Numbered from the stretch's first letter, positions 35,344 through 44,394 are shown. The stretch is 64,000 nt of DNA from Amycolatopsis deserti (GCF_014653945.1 NZ_BNAU01000001.1:1674001-1738000), one strand, 5' to 3'. Notes: generated by a model not told the origin, from the letters alone. A program made the numbers and translations.

Positions 35344-36300
35344 ATGCTGCGTTACCTGTTCCACCGGCTCTGGCAGTCCGCGGTCACGCTGGTGCTCGCC
35401 TCGATCGTGGTGTTCGCCGGGGTGCGCGCGCTGCCCGGCGATCCGGCGCTGGCGATGGCGGGCGAGGAGGCCGACGCCGAGACGCTGGCCGCCGTGCGCG
35501 CCCAGCTCGGGCTCGACCAGCCGCTGCCGGTGCAGTACCTCAAGTTCCTGGGCAACGCGGTGACCGGCGACTTCGGCCGCTCGACCCGCACCGGCACGCC
35601 GGTGACCGAGATGATCGGCACGACCCTGCCGGTCACCGTCCAGCTCGCGGTGTACGCGATGCTGATCGCGGTGCTGGCCGGCCTGCTGCTCGGCGTGCTC
35701 GCCGCGGTGTTCCGCGGGCGCTGGCCGGAGTGGGCCGCCAACGGGTTCTCGCTGTTCGCCCTGTCGGTGCCGACGTTCTGGCTCGGCATCCTCGCGGTGG
35801 TCTACCTGTCCGTCCAACTGGGATGGTTCCCGGCGTCGGGATACGTGTCCCCACTGAAGGATCCGCTGCGCGGCGTGTACTACCTGACGCTGCCCGCGGT
35901 GATCCTCGGCCTGTCGCACGCCGCGGTGGTGCAGCGCCAGACCCGGGCGTCGATGACCGGCACGCTGACCGCCGACTTCGTGCGCACCGCACGGGCGAAG
36001 GGGCTGGGCCGCGGCGCGGTGATCTTCCGCTACGGGCTGCGCAACAGCCTCATCGTGGTCACCACGATCGTCGGCCTGCAGCTCGGCGGGCTGATCGCCG
36101 GGGCGGTGGTCACCGAGCGGATCTTCAGCCTGCCCGGCATCGGCAAGCTCACGCTCGACTCGGTGTTCAGCCGGGACTACCCGGTGATCCAGGCCGTGGT
36201 GCTGGTGATCACCTTCGCCTACATCGTCATCAACCTGCTGGTCGACGTCCTCTACACGGTCATCGACCCGCGGGTCCGGGTCTCCGGGAGGTCGCGTTGA
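35344..36300 (+). CDS. Peptide ABC transporter permease (DppB type)
   Basis: The 318-residue permease has the DppB N-terminus (MLRYLFHRLWQSAVTLVLASIVVF, about six helices overall), the GDFGRSTRTGTPV segment and the EAA loop TARAKGLGRGAVIFRYGLRNSL. It forms the membrane channel with the downstream DppC-type protein. It starts 6 bases after the receptor gene. Confidence 0.93.
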   Translation: MLRYLFHRLWQSAVTLVLASIVVFAGVRALPGDPALAMAGEEADAETLAAVRAQLGLDQPLPVQYLKFLGNAVTGDFGRSTRTGTPVTEMIGTTLPVTVQLAVYAMLIAVLAGLLLGVLAAVFRGRWPEWAANGFSLFALSVPTFWLGILAVVYLSVQLGWFPASGYVSPLKDPLRGVYYLTLPAVILGLSHAAVVQRQTRASMTGTLTADFVRTARAKGLGRGAVIFRYGLRNSLIVVTTIVGLQLGGLIAGAVVTERIFSLPGIGKLTLDSVFSRDYPVIQAVVLVITFAYIVINLLVDVLYTVIDPRVRVSGRSR

Positions 36301-37169
36301 CCGCCATCACCGAAACACCGGTCACCGCCGGGCGGGTCCGCGGCCGGGTGTGGCGCACCCTGCTGCGCAACCCGATGGGCGTCACCGGCGGCGTGCTGCT
36401 GCTGATCGTGCTCGTCGCCGGGATCTTCGCGCCGTGGCTGGCGCCCTACGCACCGTCCGAAGTGCACTTCACGACGCCGTTCCAGCAGCCGGCCACCGTC
36501 GGGTTCGCCCTGGGCACCGACGACCTCGGACGCGACGTGCTCTCCCGCGTGCTGTACGGGACGCGGACCTCGCTCGAGGTCGGGCTGCTGTCGGTGCTGC
36601 TCGCGATCGTCGTCGGCGTCCCGCTGGGGCTGCTGGCCGGGTACTGGCGGTGGCTGGACGCGATCGTGTCCCGGCTGACCGACCTGATGCTGGCGTTCCC
36701 GTTCCTGCTGCTGGCGGTCGGGTTGGCCGCGATCAACGGCGGCGGCCTGACCAACGCGGCGATCGCGCTGGGCATCGCCAACATCCCCACGATGATCCGC
36801 GTGGTCCGCGCGGAGACGCTGCGGCTGAAGGACAGCGACTTCGTGCTCGCCGCGCACACCATGCACGCCGGGCCGCTGCGCGTGCTCGGGCAGCACATCC
36901 TGCCCAACGCGATGTCGGCGATCATCGTGCAGGCCACGGTGATCATGCCGGCCGCGGTGCTCGGCGAGGCGATCCTGTCGTTCCTCGGGCTGGGCATCCA
37001 GCCGCCCGAGCCGAGCCTGGGCATCATGCTCTCCGACGCGCAGCAGTACCTGTTCCGCACCGTGTGGCCGGGCGTGTTCCCCGGTATCGCGCTGGCCCTG
37101 ATCTGCCTGGGGTTCAACCTGTTCGGCGACGCGCTGCGCGACGCACTCGACCCGAGGAGCTCCCGATGA
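36297..37169 (+). CDS. Peptide ABC transporter permease (DppC type)
   Basis: The 290-residue permease has an N-terminal OppC-type segment, then GTDDLGRDVLSRVLYGTRTSL, a six-helix core and the EAA region HTMHAGPLRVLGQHILPNAM, ending SFLGLGIQPPEPSLG...NLFGDALRDALDPR. Start is TTG 36297, overlapping the DppB-type stop (TTGA) with GGGAGG upstream; no ATG or GTG is available in place. Confidence 0.92.
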   Translation: MTAITETPVTAGRVRGRVWRTLLRNPMGVTGGVLLLIVLVAGIFAPWLAPYAPSEVHFTTPFQQPATVGFALGTDDLGRDVLSRVLYGTRTSLEVGLLSVLLAIVVGVPLGLLAGYWRWLDAIVSRLTDLMLAFPFLLLAVGLAAINGGGLTNAAIALGIANIPTMIRVVRAETLRLKDSDFVLAAHTMHAGPLRVLGQHILPNAMSAIIVQATVIMPAAVLGEAILSFLGLGIQPPEPSLGIMLSDAQQYLFRTVWPGVFPGIALALICLGFNLFGDALRDALDPRSSR

Positions 37170-38749
37170 CCGAACCGTTGCTGCGGGTCGAGGACCTGCG
37201 CGTGTCCTTCGGTGACACCGAGGTCGTGCACGGCGCGGACCTGACGATCATGCCCGGCGAGCGGGTCGCCGTGGTGGGCGAGTCCGGGTCCGGCAAGTCG
37301 ACGACGGCGCACGCGGTGCTGGGCCTGCTGCCCGGGTCCGGCCGGGTGACCGGCGGGCGGATCGTGGTGCGCGGCGAGGACGTCACGCACGCCGGCGAGA
37401 AACGGATGCGGCGGCTGCGCGGCCGGGAAATCGGCCTGGTGCCGCAGGATCCGATGACGAACCTGAACCCGGTCGCGCGCGTGGGCAGGCAGGTCGCGGA
37501 GACGCTGGTGACGCACGGGCTGGCGAACCGGCGTGAGGCGATGGCGCGGGCGGTGGAGATCCTCGGCGAGGCCGGACTGCCCGATCCGGCGCGGCGCGCG
37601 CGGCAGTACCCGCACGAGTTCTCCGGCGGCATGCGGCAGCGGGTGCTGATCGCGATCGGCCTGGCGTGCCGGCCGGACCTGCTGATCGCCGACGAGCCGA
37701 CGTCGGCGCTGGACGTCACGGTGCAGCGGCAGATCCTGGACCACCTGGACGGGCTGACGCGCGAGCTGGGCACGGCGATGCTGCTGGTCACGCACGACCT
37801 GGGGCTGGCCGCGGACCGGGCGGACCGGGTGGTGGTGATGTCGCGGGGCCGGGTCGTGGAGTCCGGCCCCGCGCGGCGGGTGCTGACGGCGCCCGAGCAC
37901 GAGTACACGCGGCGGCTGATCGCGGCCGCGCCGTCGCTGAAGGAACCGCTCCCGGTGGCGGCGGCCGCCGCGCCGGTGCTCGAGGTGTCCGGCGTGTCGA
38001 AGGAGTACCGGATCCGCGGCGGCGGGGGCGTGTTCAAGGCGGTGGACGACGTGTCGTTCACGGTCGAGCGGGGCCGCACGACGGCGATCGTCGGCGAGTC
38101 GGGTTCCGGCAAGACGACGACGGCGCGGATGGTGCTCGGGCTGGTCCCGGTGACCGCGGGCACGATCCGGCTGGACGGGGAGGACGTGCTGGGGCTGCGC
38201 GGGGCGCGGCTGAAGGCGGCGCGCCGGGCGATGCAGCCGGTGTTCCAGGACCCGTACGCCTCGCTCGACCCGCTGATGCCGGTGGAGCGGCTGATCAGCG
38301 AGCCGTTGCGGATCTTCCGGATCGGCGATCGCGACAGCCGCGCCGCGCGGGTGCGGGAGCTGCTGGACCAGGTGGCCCTGCCGTCGTCGGTGGCGCACCG
38401 CTACCCGAACGAGCTGTCCGGCGGCCAGCGGCAACGGGTGGCGATCGCGCGGGCACTGGCGCTGGACCCGAGGCTGGTGGTGTGCGACGAGGCGGTGTCC
38501 GCGCTGGACGTGCTGGTGCAGGACCAGATCCTCACCCTGCTGCGCCGGTTGCAGGACGAGCTGGGGCTCAGTTACCTGTTCATCTCGCACGACCTGGCCG
38601 TGGTGAAGGCCATCGCGCACGAGGTGGTGGTGATGCGCGCCGGACGGGCGGTGGAGCAGGGCCCGGTGGCGAAGGTGCTCTCCGCCCCGGAGGAGGCCTA
38701 CACGCAGGCCCTGCTGGAAGCGATCCCGGGAGCGGGCGTGTTCGCCTGA
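37166..38749 (+). CDS. Peptide ABC transporter, fused double ATP-binding protein (DppD-DppF type)
   Basis: The 527-residue protein carries two complete ABC ATPase domains. The first has GESGSGKSTT, SGGMRQRVLIAIGLA and LLIADEPTSALD; the second, from about residue 275, has [25 protein letters not shown] and LVVCDEAVSALD. Both also show the DppD/F-type loop PQDPMTNLNP or FQDPYASLDP. It powers import through the two permeases upstream; ATG 37166 overlaps the preceding stop (ATGA). It ends 25 bases before the convergent PPOX-like gene. Confidence 0.93.
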   Translation: MTEPLLRVEDLRVSFGDTEVVHGADLTIMPGERVAVVGESGSGKSTTAHAVLGLLPGSGRVTGGRIVVRGEDVTHAGEKRMRRLRGREIGLVPQDPMTNLNPVARVGRQVAETLVTHGLANRREAMARAVEILGEAGLPDPARRARQYPHEFSGGMRQRVLIAIGLACRPDLLIADEPTSALDVTVQRQILDHLDGLTRELGTAMLLVTHDLGLAADRADRVVVMSRGRVVESGPARRVLTAPEHEYTRRLIAAAPSLKEPLPVAAAAAPVLEVSGVSKEYRIRGGGGVFKAVDDVSFTVERGRTTAIVGESGSGKTTTARMVLGLVPVTAGTIRLDGEDVLGLRGARLKAARRAMQPVFQDPYASLDPLMPVERLISEPLRIFRIGDRDSRAARVRELLDQVALPSSVAHRYPNELSGGQRQRVAIARALALDPRLVVCDEAVSALDVLVQDQILTLLRRLQDELGLSYLFISHDLAVVKAIAHEVVVMRAGRAVEQGPVAKVLSAPEEAYTQALLEAIPGAGVFA

Positions 38750-38774
38750 CCCCTGCGGCGGCGGGGGCGCCGTT

Positions 38775-39116
38775 TCAGACCTGGTAGCTCAGGTCGGCCG
38801 CGGTGAGCCGGGCCGGGCGCAGGCGCAGCCAGACCGTGCCGCGCTCGGCCGGGTCGTCGCGGAGGTAGTCGCGGAACCGGCGGTCCCAGCGGGTCTCGTC
38901 CGGACCGAGGTAACGGCTTGGTTTGCGCCACCCCCGGTCCGCGTCGAAGGGCAGCACTTCCGCCTCCCCACGCGCGAGGACCTGCCGAACCAATCCGGTC
39001 GTCGTGTCGCAGGTGTCCACTGTGATGGCGACGGCGGGATCGTCCCGAATGTGGTCGAGCAGCTTCGCCCACGGCCCGGTGAGGATCCAGAAGGCGCGGT
39101 CCTCCACCGGTGTCAC
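38775..39116 (-). CDS. Short PPOX-like protein, N-terminally reduced
   Basis: The 113-residue product resembles the C-terminal two thirds of small PPOX (split beta-barrel flavin/F420) proteins: EDRAFWILTGPWAKLLDHIRDDPAVAITVD, VRQVLARGEAEVLPF and KPSRYLG. The usual first strands with a DGRPHVVPVWF-like motif are missing; an in-frame stop lies 12-15 bases before the GTG at 39116, and the ROK gene ends only 22 bases upstream. It is either a remnant or a reduced family member. It is the last gene of the xyl-ROK run. Confidence 0.62.
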   Translation of the reverse strand: MTPVEDRAFWILTGPWAKLLDHIRDDPAVAITVDTCDTTTGLVRQVLARGEAEVLPFDADRGWRKPSRYLGPDETRWDRRFRDYLRDDPAERGTVWLRLRPARLTAADLSYQV

Positions 39117-39138
39117 TCCATCTCCGCGCTACCGCGTC

Positions 39139-40314
39139 TCACCCGTCCGCGAGCACCGTCTCGAAGGCCAGCTCCGCGGCGCCCAGCAGCTTCGCGTCCG
39201 TGCCCAGCGCCGACGTCGCCACGCGGGTGCCGGCCAGGGCGCGGCTCACCAGGCTCCGCTCGCGCACCGTCCGCTCCACGTGCTCGACCAGCACCGGCGG
39301 CAGCGCCGTGAACACGTCGCCCAGCACGACCAGCTGCGGGCACAGCAGGTTGACCACGTTGCCGAGCCCCAGCGCGAGCCAGTCGGTGAACTCGGCCAGC
39401 TTGTCCAGCGCCGCACCGTTCGCCGAGAGCAGCCGCAGCTCGTGCACGATCGCGCCGACCGGGCTGTCCTCGTCCAGCCCCAGCGCCCGCGCCAGCGCCC
39501 GCTCCCCCACCTCGGTCTCCCAGCAGCCGTTCGAGCCGCAGTAACACTGCCGCCCCTGCGGCCGCACGACCATGTGCCCGACCTCGCCCACGTGGTGCCC
39601 GCCGGCGCCACGCATCGACACGCCGTTGGAGATCACGCCACCACCGACGCCGACCTCCGCGCTGATGTAGACCAGGTCGTCGAACCCGCGCGCCACGCCC
39701 CGCAGGTGCTCGGCCAGCGCGCCCAACTCGGCGTCGTTGCCCATGTGCACCGGCAGCTGCAGCGCCCGCGACAGCCACGCCCCGAGCGGGATGTCCGTCC
39801 AGTGCAGGTTCGGCGCCTCGTGCACGAACCCGTCGGCGTGCCGCACCACCCCGGGCACCGACACCCCGGCCGCGACCGGCTGGACGCCCAGCTCGTCGAT
39901 CAGCGGACCGGCCGTGTCGACGATCTTGGTGAACACCTCGCGCGGGTCGTTGGTGGTGGAGCGGATGTTCCACCCGCCCCGCCCGAGGATCTCCCCGCCG
40001 ATGCCGACCAGCGCCATCCCGGCCCGCTCGACCCGGATGTCGATCGCCAGCACCACCGCGGCCTGCGGCTGCGGCAGCACCAACAGGGACGGGCGGCCGG
40101 CCCCGCTGCGCTGGGCCGGCACCCGTTCCTCGACGAGCCCGTCCTCGGCCAGCCCGTCCACCAGCGCCTTGATCGTGCTGCGGTTGAGCCCGAGGTCGGT
40201 GGCGAGACTGGCCCGTGTGGACGGACCATGGACGTGCAGCCGGCGCAACAGGGCGGCCCTGTTGTGCCGGCGCACGTCGTCCGGGCGCGTGCCCGCGGTC
40301 GGTGTGGTCGTCAC
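39139..40314 (-). CDS. xylR: ROK-family repressor (XylR/NagC type)
   Basis: The 391-residue regulator has an N-terminal winged helix (VRRHNRAALLRRLHVHG, RASLATDLGLNRSTIKALV) and a ROK sugar-kinase-like domain with the zinc site HMVVRPQGRQCYCGSNGCWE (CxC-x4-C after a His) and the ROK glycine motif EVGVGGGVISNG. Such repressors release DNA when sugar binds. It lies 45 bases downstream of the sugar permease on the same strand. The tandem palindromes before xylF are its probable targets, giving sugar-induced, self-controlled expression. GTG start. Confidence 0.88.
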   Translation of the reverse strand: MTTTPTAGTRPDDVRRHNRAALLRRLHVHGPSTRASLATDLGLNRSTIKALVDGLAEDGLVEERVPAQRSGAGRPSLLVLPQPQAAVVLAIDIRVERAGMALVGIGGEILGRGGWNIRSTTNDPREVFTKIVDTAGPLIDELGVQPVAAGVSVPGVVRHADGFVHEAPNLHWTDIPLGAWLSRALQLPVHMGNDAELGALAEHLRGVARGFDDLVYISAEVGVGGGVISNGVSMRGAGGHHVGEVGHMVVRPQGRQCYCGSNGCWETEVGERALARALGLDEDSPVGAIVHELRLLSANGAALDKLAEFTDWLALGLGNVVNLLCPQLVVLGDVFTALPPVLVEHVERTVRERSLVSRALAGTRVATSALGTDAKLLGAAELAFETVLADG

Positions 40315-40359
40315 CTGCGCTTCCCTGCTGGCCGGCTGTCGGCGGTCCTCACCCGTGCC

Positions 40360-41790
40360 TCAGCGCGCCACCGCGGCACGCTTGCGGGACAGCGCGTCGA
40401 CGGCTGCCGCCACCAGTAGGACCAGGCAGGTGATGATGTTAACCGTTGCCGCCTGGAATCCGAGCAGGCCGAGGCCGTTCTGGACGGTCGCCAGCACGAG
40501 ACCACCGATCACCGCGTCGCGCAGCCGCCCCCGGCCGCCGAACAGTGACGTGCCACCGATCACCGCCGCGCCGACGGCGAACAGCAGAGTGTTGCCGCCA
40601 CCGGAGTTGCCGTCCACGGCACCGACCTTGGAGCTGTAGACGATCCCACCGATCGCGGCCACCGCCGAACAGATCAGGAACACGCTCATCCGGATCTTGT
40701 CGACCTTGATGCCGGCGCGCCGCGCGGCCTCCTTGTTGCCGCCGACCGCGTAGATGTGCCGCCCGTAGCGGGTGCGATCCAGCACGAACGTGCCGGCCAC
40801 CAGCAGCACCAGCACGATCGGCACGACGTAGGGCACGCCGGCGATCGTGGTCAGGTTCGGGTTGGGCGAGCGGTTGGTGTTGAGCAGGTAGGTCGCGACC
40901 GCGCCGATCACCAGCACCGCGGCGGCCTTGACCACCACGATCGTCGTCGGCTGCGCCACCAGCCCGCGCCGCAACCGTCCGAAGTGGCGGGTCAGGACCA
41001 CCGCGGCGTACCCGCCGGCGGCGACGACGAACATGATCCAGCCGCCCAGGATGGACAGGTTGCCGTTGGCCACCTGGTAGAGCACGTCGCTCTGCCGGAT
41101 GGAGATCGTGCCGCCCTCGCCGACCAGCTGCAGCAGCAGGCCGTACCAGCCGATGAACAGCGCCAGGGTCACCACGAACGACGGGATGCCGATCTTCGCG
41201 ACGATGGTGCCGGTCAGCGCGCCGATCACGACGCCGACGCAGATCGCCAGCACGATCTCGATCCACGGGTTGGCCGCGAACCCGGCGAGCATGAACACCG
41301 GCACGACGAGCGCGAGCACCGCGCCGATCCAGACGCGCATCCACACGCACAGCGCGGCCGCCACGATCGACCCGACGATGAACCCGTAGAACACCGTGCT
41401 GCCGAAGTTGCCGAGCAGGTTGCCGTTCTGCGTGAAGTGCAGCGCCATCACCGACGCGGCGAGTCCGGACGCGGTGCCCGCGGACAGGTCGATCTCGCCG
41501 AGCAGCAGCACCGGCACGATGCCCATCGCGATGATGGTCTGCCCGGCGCCCTGCGCGAACAGGTTCGCGATGTTGTTCAGCGACAGGAAGGTGTCGGACA
41601 GCCCGGTGAACACCAGCACCAGCACGAGCAGGCCGAGCAGTGCCGGCAGGGCGCCCAGTTCGCCGCCGCGCAGCCGCCCGAAGTAGTCACCGATCGCCTC
41701 GCGGGTGGACCGCGAGGTGGTGTCGATGCCGAAGTCCGAGATCGCCGCCGGGGGCTGGCCCGAGCCGGCCTTGGTGGGGGTTTCAGTCAT
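40360..41790 (-). CDS. xylH: Sugar ABC transporter permease, XylH/RbsC type
   Basis: The 476-residue permease has a soluble N-terminus of about 50 residues and 10 or more helices, with the family motifs GQTIIAMGIVPVLLLGEIDLSAG, AKIGIPSFVVTLALFIGWYG, RYGRHIYAVGGNKEAARRAGI and VGAAVIGGTSLFGGRG. The long length resembles actinobacterial XylH rather than the 320-residue RbsC. ATG 41790 follows xylG by 14 bases. Confidence 0.9.
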   Translation of the reverse strand: MTETPTKAGSGQPPAAISDFGIDTTSRSTREAIGDYFGRLRGGELGALPALLGLLVLVLVFTGLSDTFLSLNNIANLFAQGAGQTIIAMGIVPVLLLGEIDLSAGTASGLAASVMALHFTQNGNLLGNFGSTVFYGFIVGSIVAAALCVWMRVWIGAVLALVVPVFMLAGFAANPWIEIVLAICVGVVIGALTGTIVAKIGIPSFVVTLALFIGWYGLLLQLVGEGGTISIRQSDVLYQVANGNLSILGGWIMFVVAAGGYAAVVLTRHFGRLRRGLVAQPTTIVVVKAAAVLVIGAVATYLLNTNRSPNPNLTTIAGVPYVVPIVLVLLVAGTFVLDRTRYGRHIYAVGGNKEAARRAGIKVDKIRMSVFLICSAVAAIGGIVYSSKVGAVDGNSGGGNTLLFAVGAAVIGGTSLFGGRGRLRDAVIGGLVLATVQNGLGLLGFQAATVNIITCLVLLVAAAVDALSRKRAAVAR

Positions 41791-41804
41791 GGCCACTTCT
41801 TTCC

Positions 41805-42578
41805 TCACACGGCCGCGGTCTCGGGGCGGGCCAGGCCGAGGTCGCCGGACCGGCCCGCGGTGATCAGTTCGACGACCTGGCTGTTCGTGACGTCCTTGGT
41901 GGCGACGTCGGCGGCGAGCCGGCCGAGGTAGAGGGTGGCGATCCGGTCGGCCACCTCGAACACGTCGTTCATGTTGTGGCTGATCAGCACCACGCCCAGG
42001 CCCTGCTCGGCCAAGCGCCGGACCAGGTCGAGCACCTGCCGGGTCTGCGCGACGCCGAGCGCGGCGGTCGGCTCGTCGAGCAGCACGACCTTGCTGTTCC
42101 ACAGCACGGCCTTGGCGATCGCGACGGTCTGCCGCTGCCCGCCGGACAACGACGACACCGGGGTGCGGACGGATTTCACCGTGCGCACCGACAGCGACGC
42201 CAGTGTCTTGCGCGCGGCCAGCTCCATCGACGCCTCGTCGAGCAGGCCGCGCTGGTTGCGCTCGCGGCCGAGGAACATGTTCTGGACGATGTCGAGGTTG
42301 TCGCACAGCGCGAGGTCCTGGTAGACGACCTCGATGCCGAGCGCGGCGGCGTCGCGCGGGTTGTGGATGTGGACCGGCTCGCCTTCGAAGACGATCTCGC
42401 CGCTGTCGATCGGGTGGATGCCGGCGATGCACTTGACGAGCGTGGACTTCCCGGCGCCGTTGTCGCCGACCAGCGCGGTGACCTCCCCCGCGCGCACCTG
42501 GAAGTCCACGTCGTGCAGGACGTGCACCGGCCCGAAGCTCTTGTTGACGCCTCGCAGCGCGAGGACGGGCTCGTTCAT
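41805..42578 (-). CDS. xylG: Sugar ABC transporter ATP-binding protein, single-domain XylG/FrcA type
   Basis: The 257-residue ATPase has Walker A GDNGAGKSTLVKC, signature SLSGGQRQTVAIAKAV and Walker B VVLLDEPTAALGVAQT, the sugar (CUT2) subclass. E. coli XylG and RbsA have two fused ABC domains (about 500 residues); this has one, so it must act as a homodimer, like FrcA. The gap to xylF is 92 bases. Confidence 0.9.
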   Translation of the reverse strand: MNEPVLALRGVNKSFGPVHVLHDVDFQVRAGEVTALVGDNGAGKSTLVKCIAGIHPIDSGEIVFEGEPVHIHNPRDAAALGIEVVYQDLALCDNLDIVQNMFLGRERNQRGLLDEASMELAARKTLASLSVRTVKSVRTPVSSLSGGQRQTVAIAKAVLWNSKVVLLDEPTAALGVAQTRQVLDLVRRLAEQGLGVVLISHNMNDVFEVADRIATLYLGRLAADVATKDVTNSQVVELITAGRSGDLGLARPETAAV

Positions 42579-42670
42579 GGAAGAACCTCCGCTATCAGTG
42601 GCGTGACGCGCGTGGAGGGGACGCGCGGCCCGGGTCACCGGTCCGCGCGTCCCCAGCTCGATGCGCGCCG

Positions 42671-43789
42671 TCAGGAGATGCCCAGCTGCTGGCAGACCGC
42701 GGCGGTGTCGCCACCGCAGATCTCGCTCGCCTTGACGTAGCCCTGGTCGACCACCATCTTCACGTTCTCCTTGGTGATCGAGAACGGCTGCAGCAGCACC
42801 GACTTGACCGTGCGGTTGGCGGTCGGGTCGGTGGAGGTCTGCTTGGCGATGGCGTCGGCGCCGGCGGTGTCGCCCTTGACCAGCGCGGCGGCCAGCTGCG
42901 CGGTGGCGTCGGCCTCCTGCTGGATCGGCTTGAACACCGTCGAGTACTGCTGGCCCTGCAGGATGGACTTCAGGCCCGCGGCGCTGGCGTCCTGGCCGGT
43001 GACCGGGACAGAGCCGGCGAGGCCGTTCTTCTGCAGCACGGTGATCACGGCGCCGGCCATGCCGTCGTTGGCGGCCAGGACACCGTCGACCTTGCCGCCG
43101 TTGGCGGACAGGAACTGTTCGAACGTCGCGCCACCGACCGCGTTGTCCCACTTGTCGATGCGCTGGCTGGCGACCTTCTTCAGCGCGCCCGAGCTGTAGA
43201 GCGGGCCGAGGATCTCCTGCTGGCCGTTGTAGAACAGGGTCGCGTTGTTGTCCGTCGGCGAGCCCTCGATCTCGATGACCTGGGCGCCGGCCTTGGTCTT
43301 CAGCGCGTCCGCGAGCGCCTGGCCCTGCAGACGGCCGACCTGGACGTTGTCGAAGCTGACGTAGTAGTCGGCGCTGCCACCGAGGTTGAGGCGGTCGTAG
43401 TTGATGACCGGAACGCCCTGCTGCTTGGCCTTCTGCTCGACGGTGGCGCCGACGTCACCGCTGGGCGCGGCGATGATCAGGACCTTGACGCCCTGGCTGA
43501 GCATGCTGTCGGCCTGCTGCGCGAACCGCTGGTTGTCGCCCTGCGCGTTCTCGATGATCGGGCTGAGCCCGGCCTTCGTCAGCGCGGACTGGAGCATCGG
43601 CTGGTCGAAGCCGGCCCAGCGGGCCGAGGTCGCGGTCTCGGGCAGTATCACGCCGACCTTCGGGCCACCGTTGTCGGACCCGCCGCTCCCACCGCTTTGG
43701 TTGTTGGCGCTGTTCGCACCGCACGCGGTCAGCGCCAGGACGAGCCCGGTGCCCGCGGCGGCCAGCGCGAGGGTCTTTCTCCGCTTCAT
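42671..43789 (-). CDS. xylF: Sugar ABC transporter, XylF-type substrate-binding lipoprotein
   Basis: The 372-residue receptor has a lipoprotein signal with lipobox LTAC (Cys23) and a Gly/Ser-rich linker. Segments parallel E. coli XylF: VPVINYDRL, DYYVSFDNVQVGRLQGQAL, EGSPTDNNATLFYNGQ, DGVLAANDGMAGA and VPVTGQDASAAGLKSI. D-xylose is therefore the best guess, but related sugars are possible and no xylA or xylB is in view. ATG 43789 follows GGGGACGC, and two palindromic operators lie just upstream. Confidence 0.9.
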   Translation of the reverse strand: MKRRKTLALAAAGTGLVLALTACGANSANNQSGGSGGSDNGGPKVGVILPETATSARWAGFDQPMLQSALTKAGLSPIIENAQGDNQRFAQQADSMLSQGVKVLIIAAPSGDVGATVEQKAKQQGVPVINYDRLNLGGSADYYVSFDNVQVGRLQGQALADALKTKAGAQVIEIEGSPTDNNATLFYNGQQEILGPLYSSGALKKVASQRIDKWDNAVGGATFEQFLSANGGKVDGVLAANDGMAGAVITVLQKNGLAGSVPVTGQDASAAGLKSILQGQQYSTVFKPIQQEADATAQLAAALVKGDTAGADAIAKQTSTDPTANRTVKSVLLQPFSITKENVKMVVDQGYVKASEICGGDTAAVCQQLGIS

Positions 43790-43806
43790 TGCGTCCCCTT
43801 GGCAGG

Positions 43807-43827
43807 AATGTTGTGGCTCACAACATT
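43807..43827. promoter_or_regulatory. Operator palindrome 1 (ROK repressor)
   Basis: AATGTTGT-GGCTC-ACAACATT is a perfect 8-bp-arm palindrome located 18 bases upstream of the xylF ATG. The TTGT...ACAA core is A/T-rich in a GC-rich genome and typical of ROK-type operators. Confidence 0.8.
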
Positions 43828-43830
43828 TGA

Positions 43831-43849
43831 ATGTTGTGGCCGACAACAT
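43831..43849. promoter_or_regulatory. Operator palindrome 2 (ROK repressor)
   Basis: ATGTTGT-GGCCG-ACAACAT repeats operator 1 with identical 7-bp arms; the centres are 23 bases apart, close to two helical turns. Cooperative binding of two dimers is likely. Confidence 0.8.
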
Positions 43850-44028
43850 ACGTCGTAACCGGGCGTGAGGGAAGTCCGCTCCGACACGTTCCGGTAACAA
43901 AAGGGCCGCGATCCTCAAGTCCCGGACCGACGGGCAGGTCTTCCGGCCCTACCGGGCAAAACCGGGTGGGCGCACGCTGACGGCAGGGAATCCGCGGGCA
44001 CCTCCGAAGCGGCGACGAGGAGGCCGTC

Positions 44029-44394
44029 ATGTCCGATTTGCGCAGGCTGAGCCTGGACGAACCCGAAGAGGTCCGGCCGTTCGAGGACGGCTCCGGGCAG
44101 ATGGAGCTGGTGAACCTGGCGGGCGGCGCGGTCGGCCGCGGCACGTTCCACCCCGGCTGGCAGTGGTCGAAGCACATCAAGCCGATCGCGGGCACGGACA
44201 GCTGCCAGGCGAACCACATGGGCTACGTGCTGTCCGGCCGGATGACGGTCCGCATGGACGACGGCGACCAGGCCGACTTCGGTCCCGGGGACGTCCTGAT
44301 CTGCCCACCCGGCCACGACGCCTGGGTGGTCGGCGAGGAGCCCTGCGTGGTGATCGACTGGGGCGGCTACGCCGACTACGCCAAGCGGAGCTAG
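44029..44394 (+). CDS. Small cupin-domain protein
   Basis: The 121-residue single-domain cupin has HPGWQWSKHIKPIAGTDSCQ, NHMGYVLSGRMTVRMDDGDQ and GPGDVLICPPGHDAWVVGEEP, giving the two cupin motifs with His at ligand positions. This type is common in Actinobacteria with no known substrate. ATG 44029 has GAGGAGG seven bases upstream. It is divergent from xylF, and its last 4 bases overlap the convergent peptidase gene. Confidence 0.8.
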   Translation: MSDLRRLSLDEPEEVRPFEDGSGQMELVNLAGGAVGRGTFHPGWQWSKHIKPIAGTDSCQANHMGYVLSGRMTVRMDDGDQADFGPGDVLICPPGHDAWVVGEEPCVVIDWGGYADYAKRS

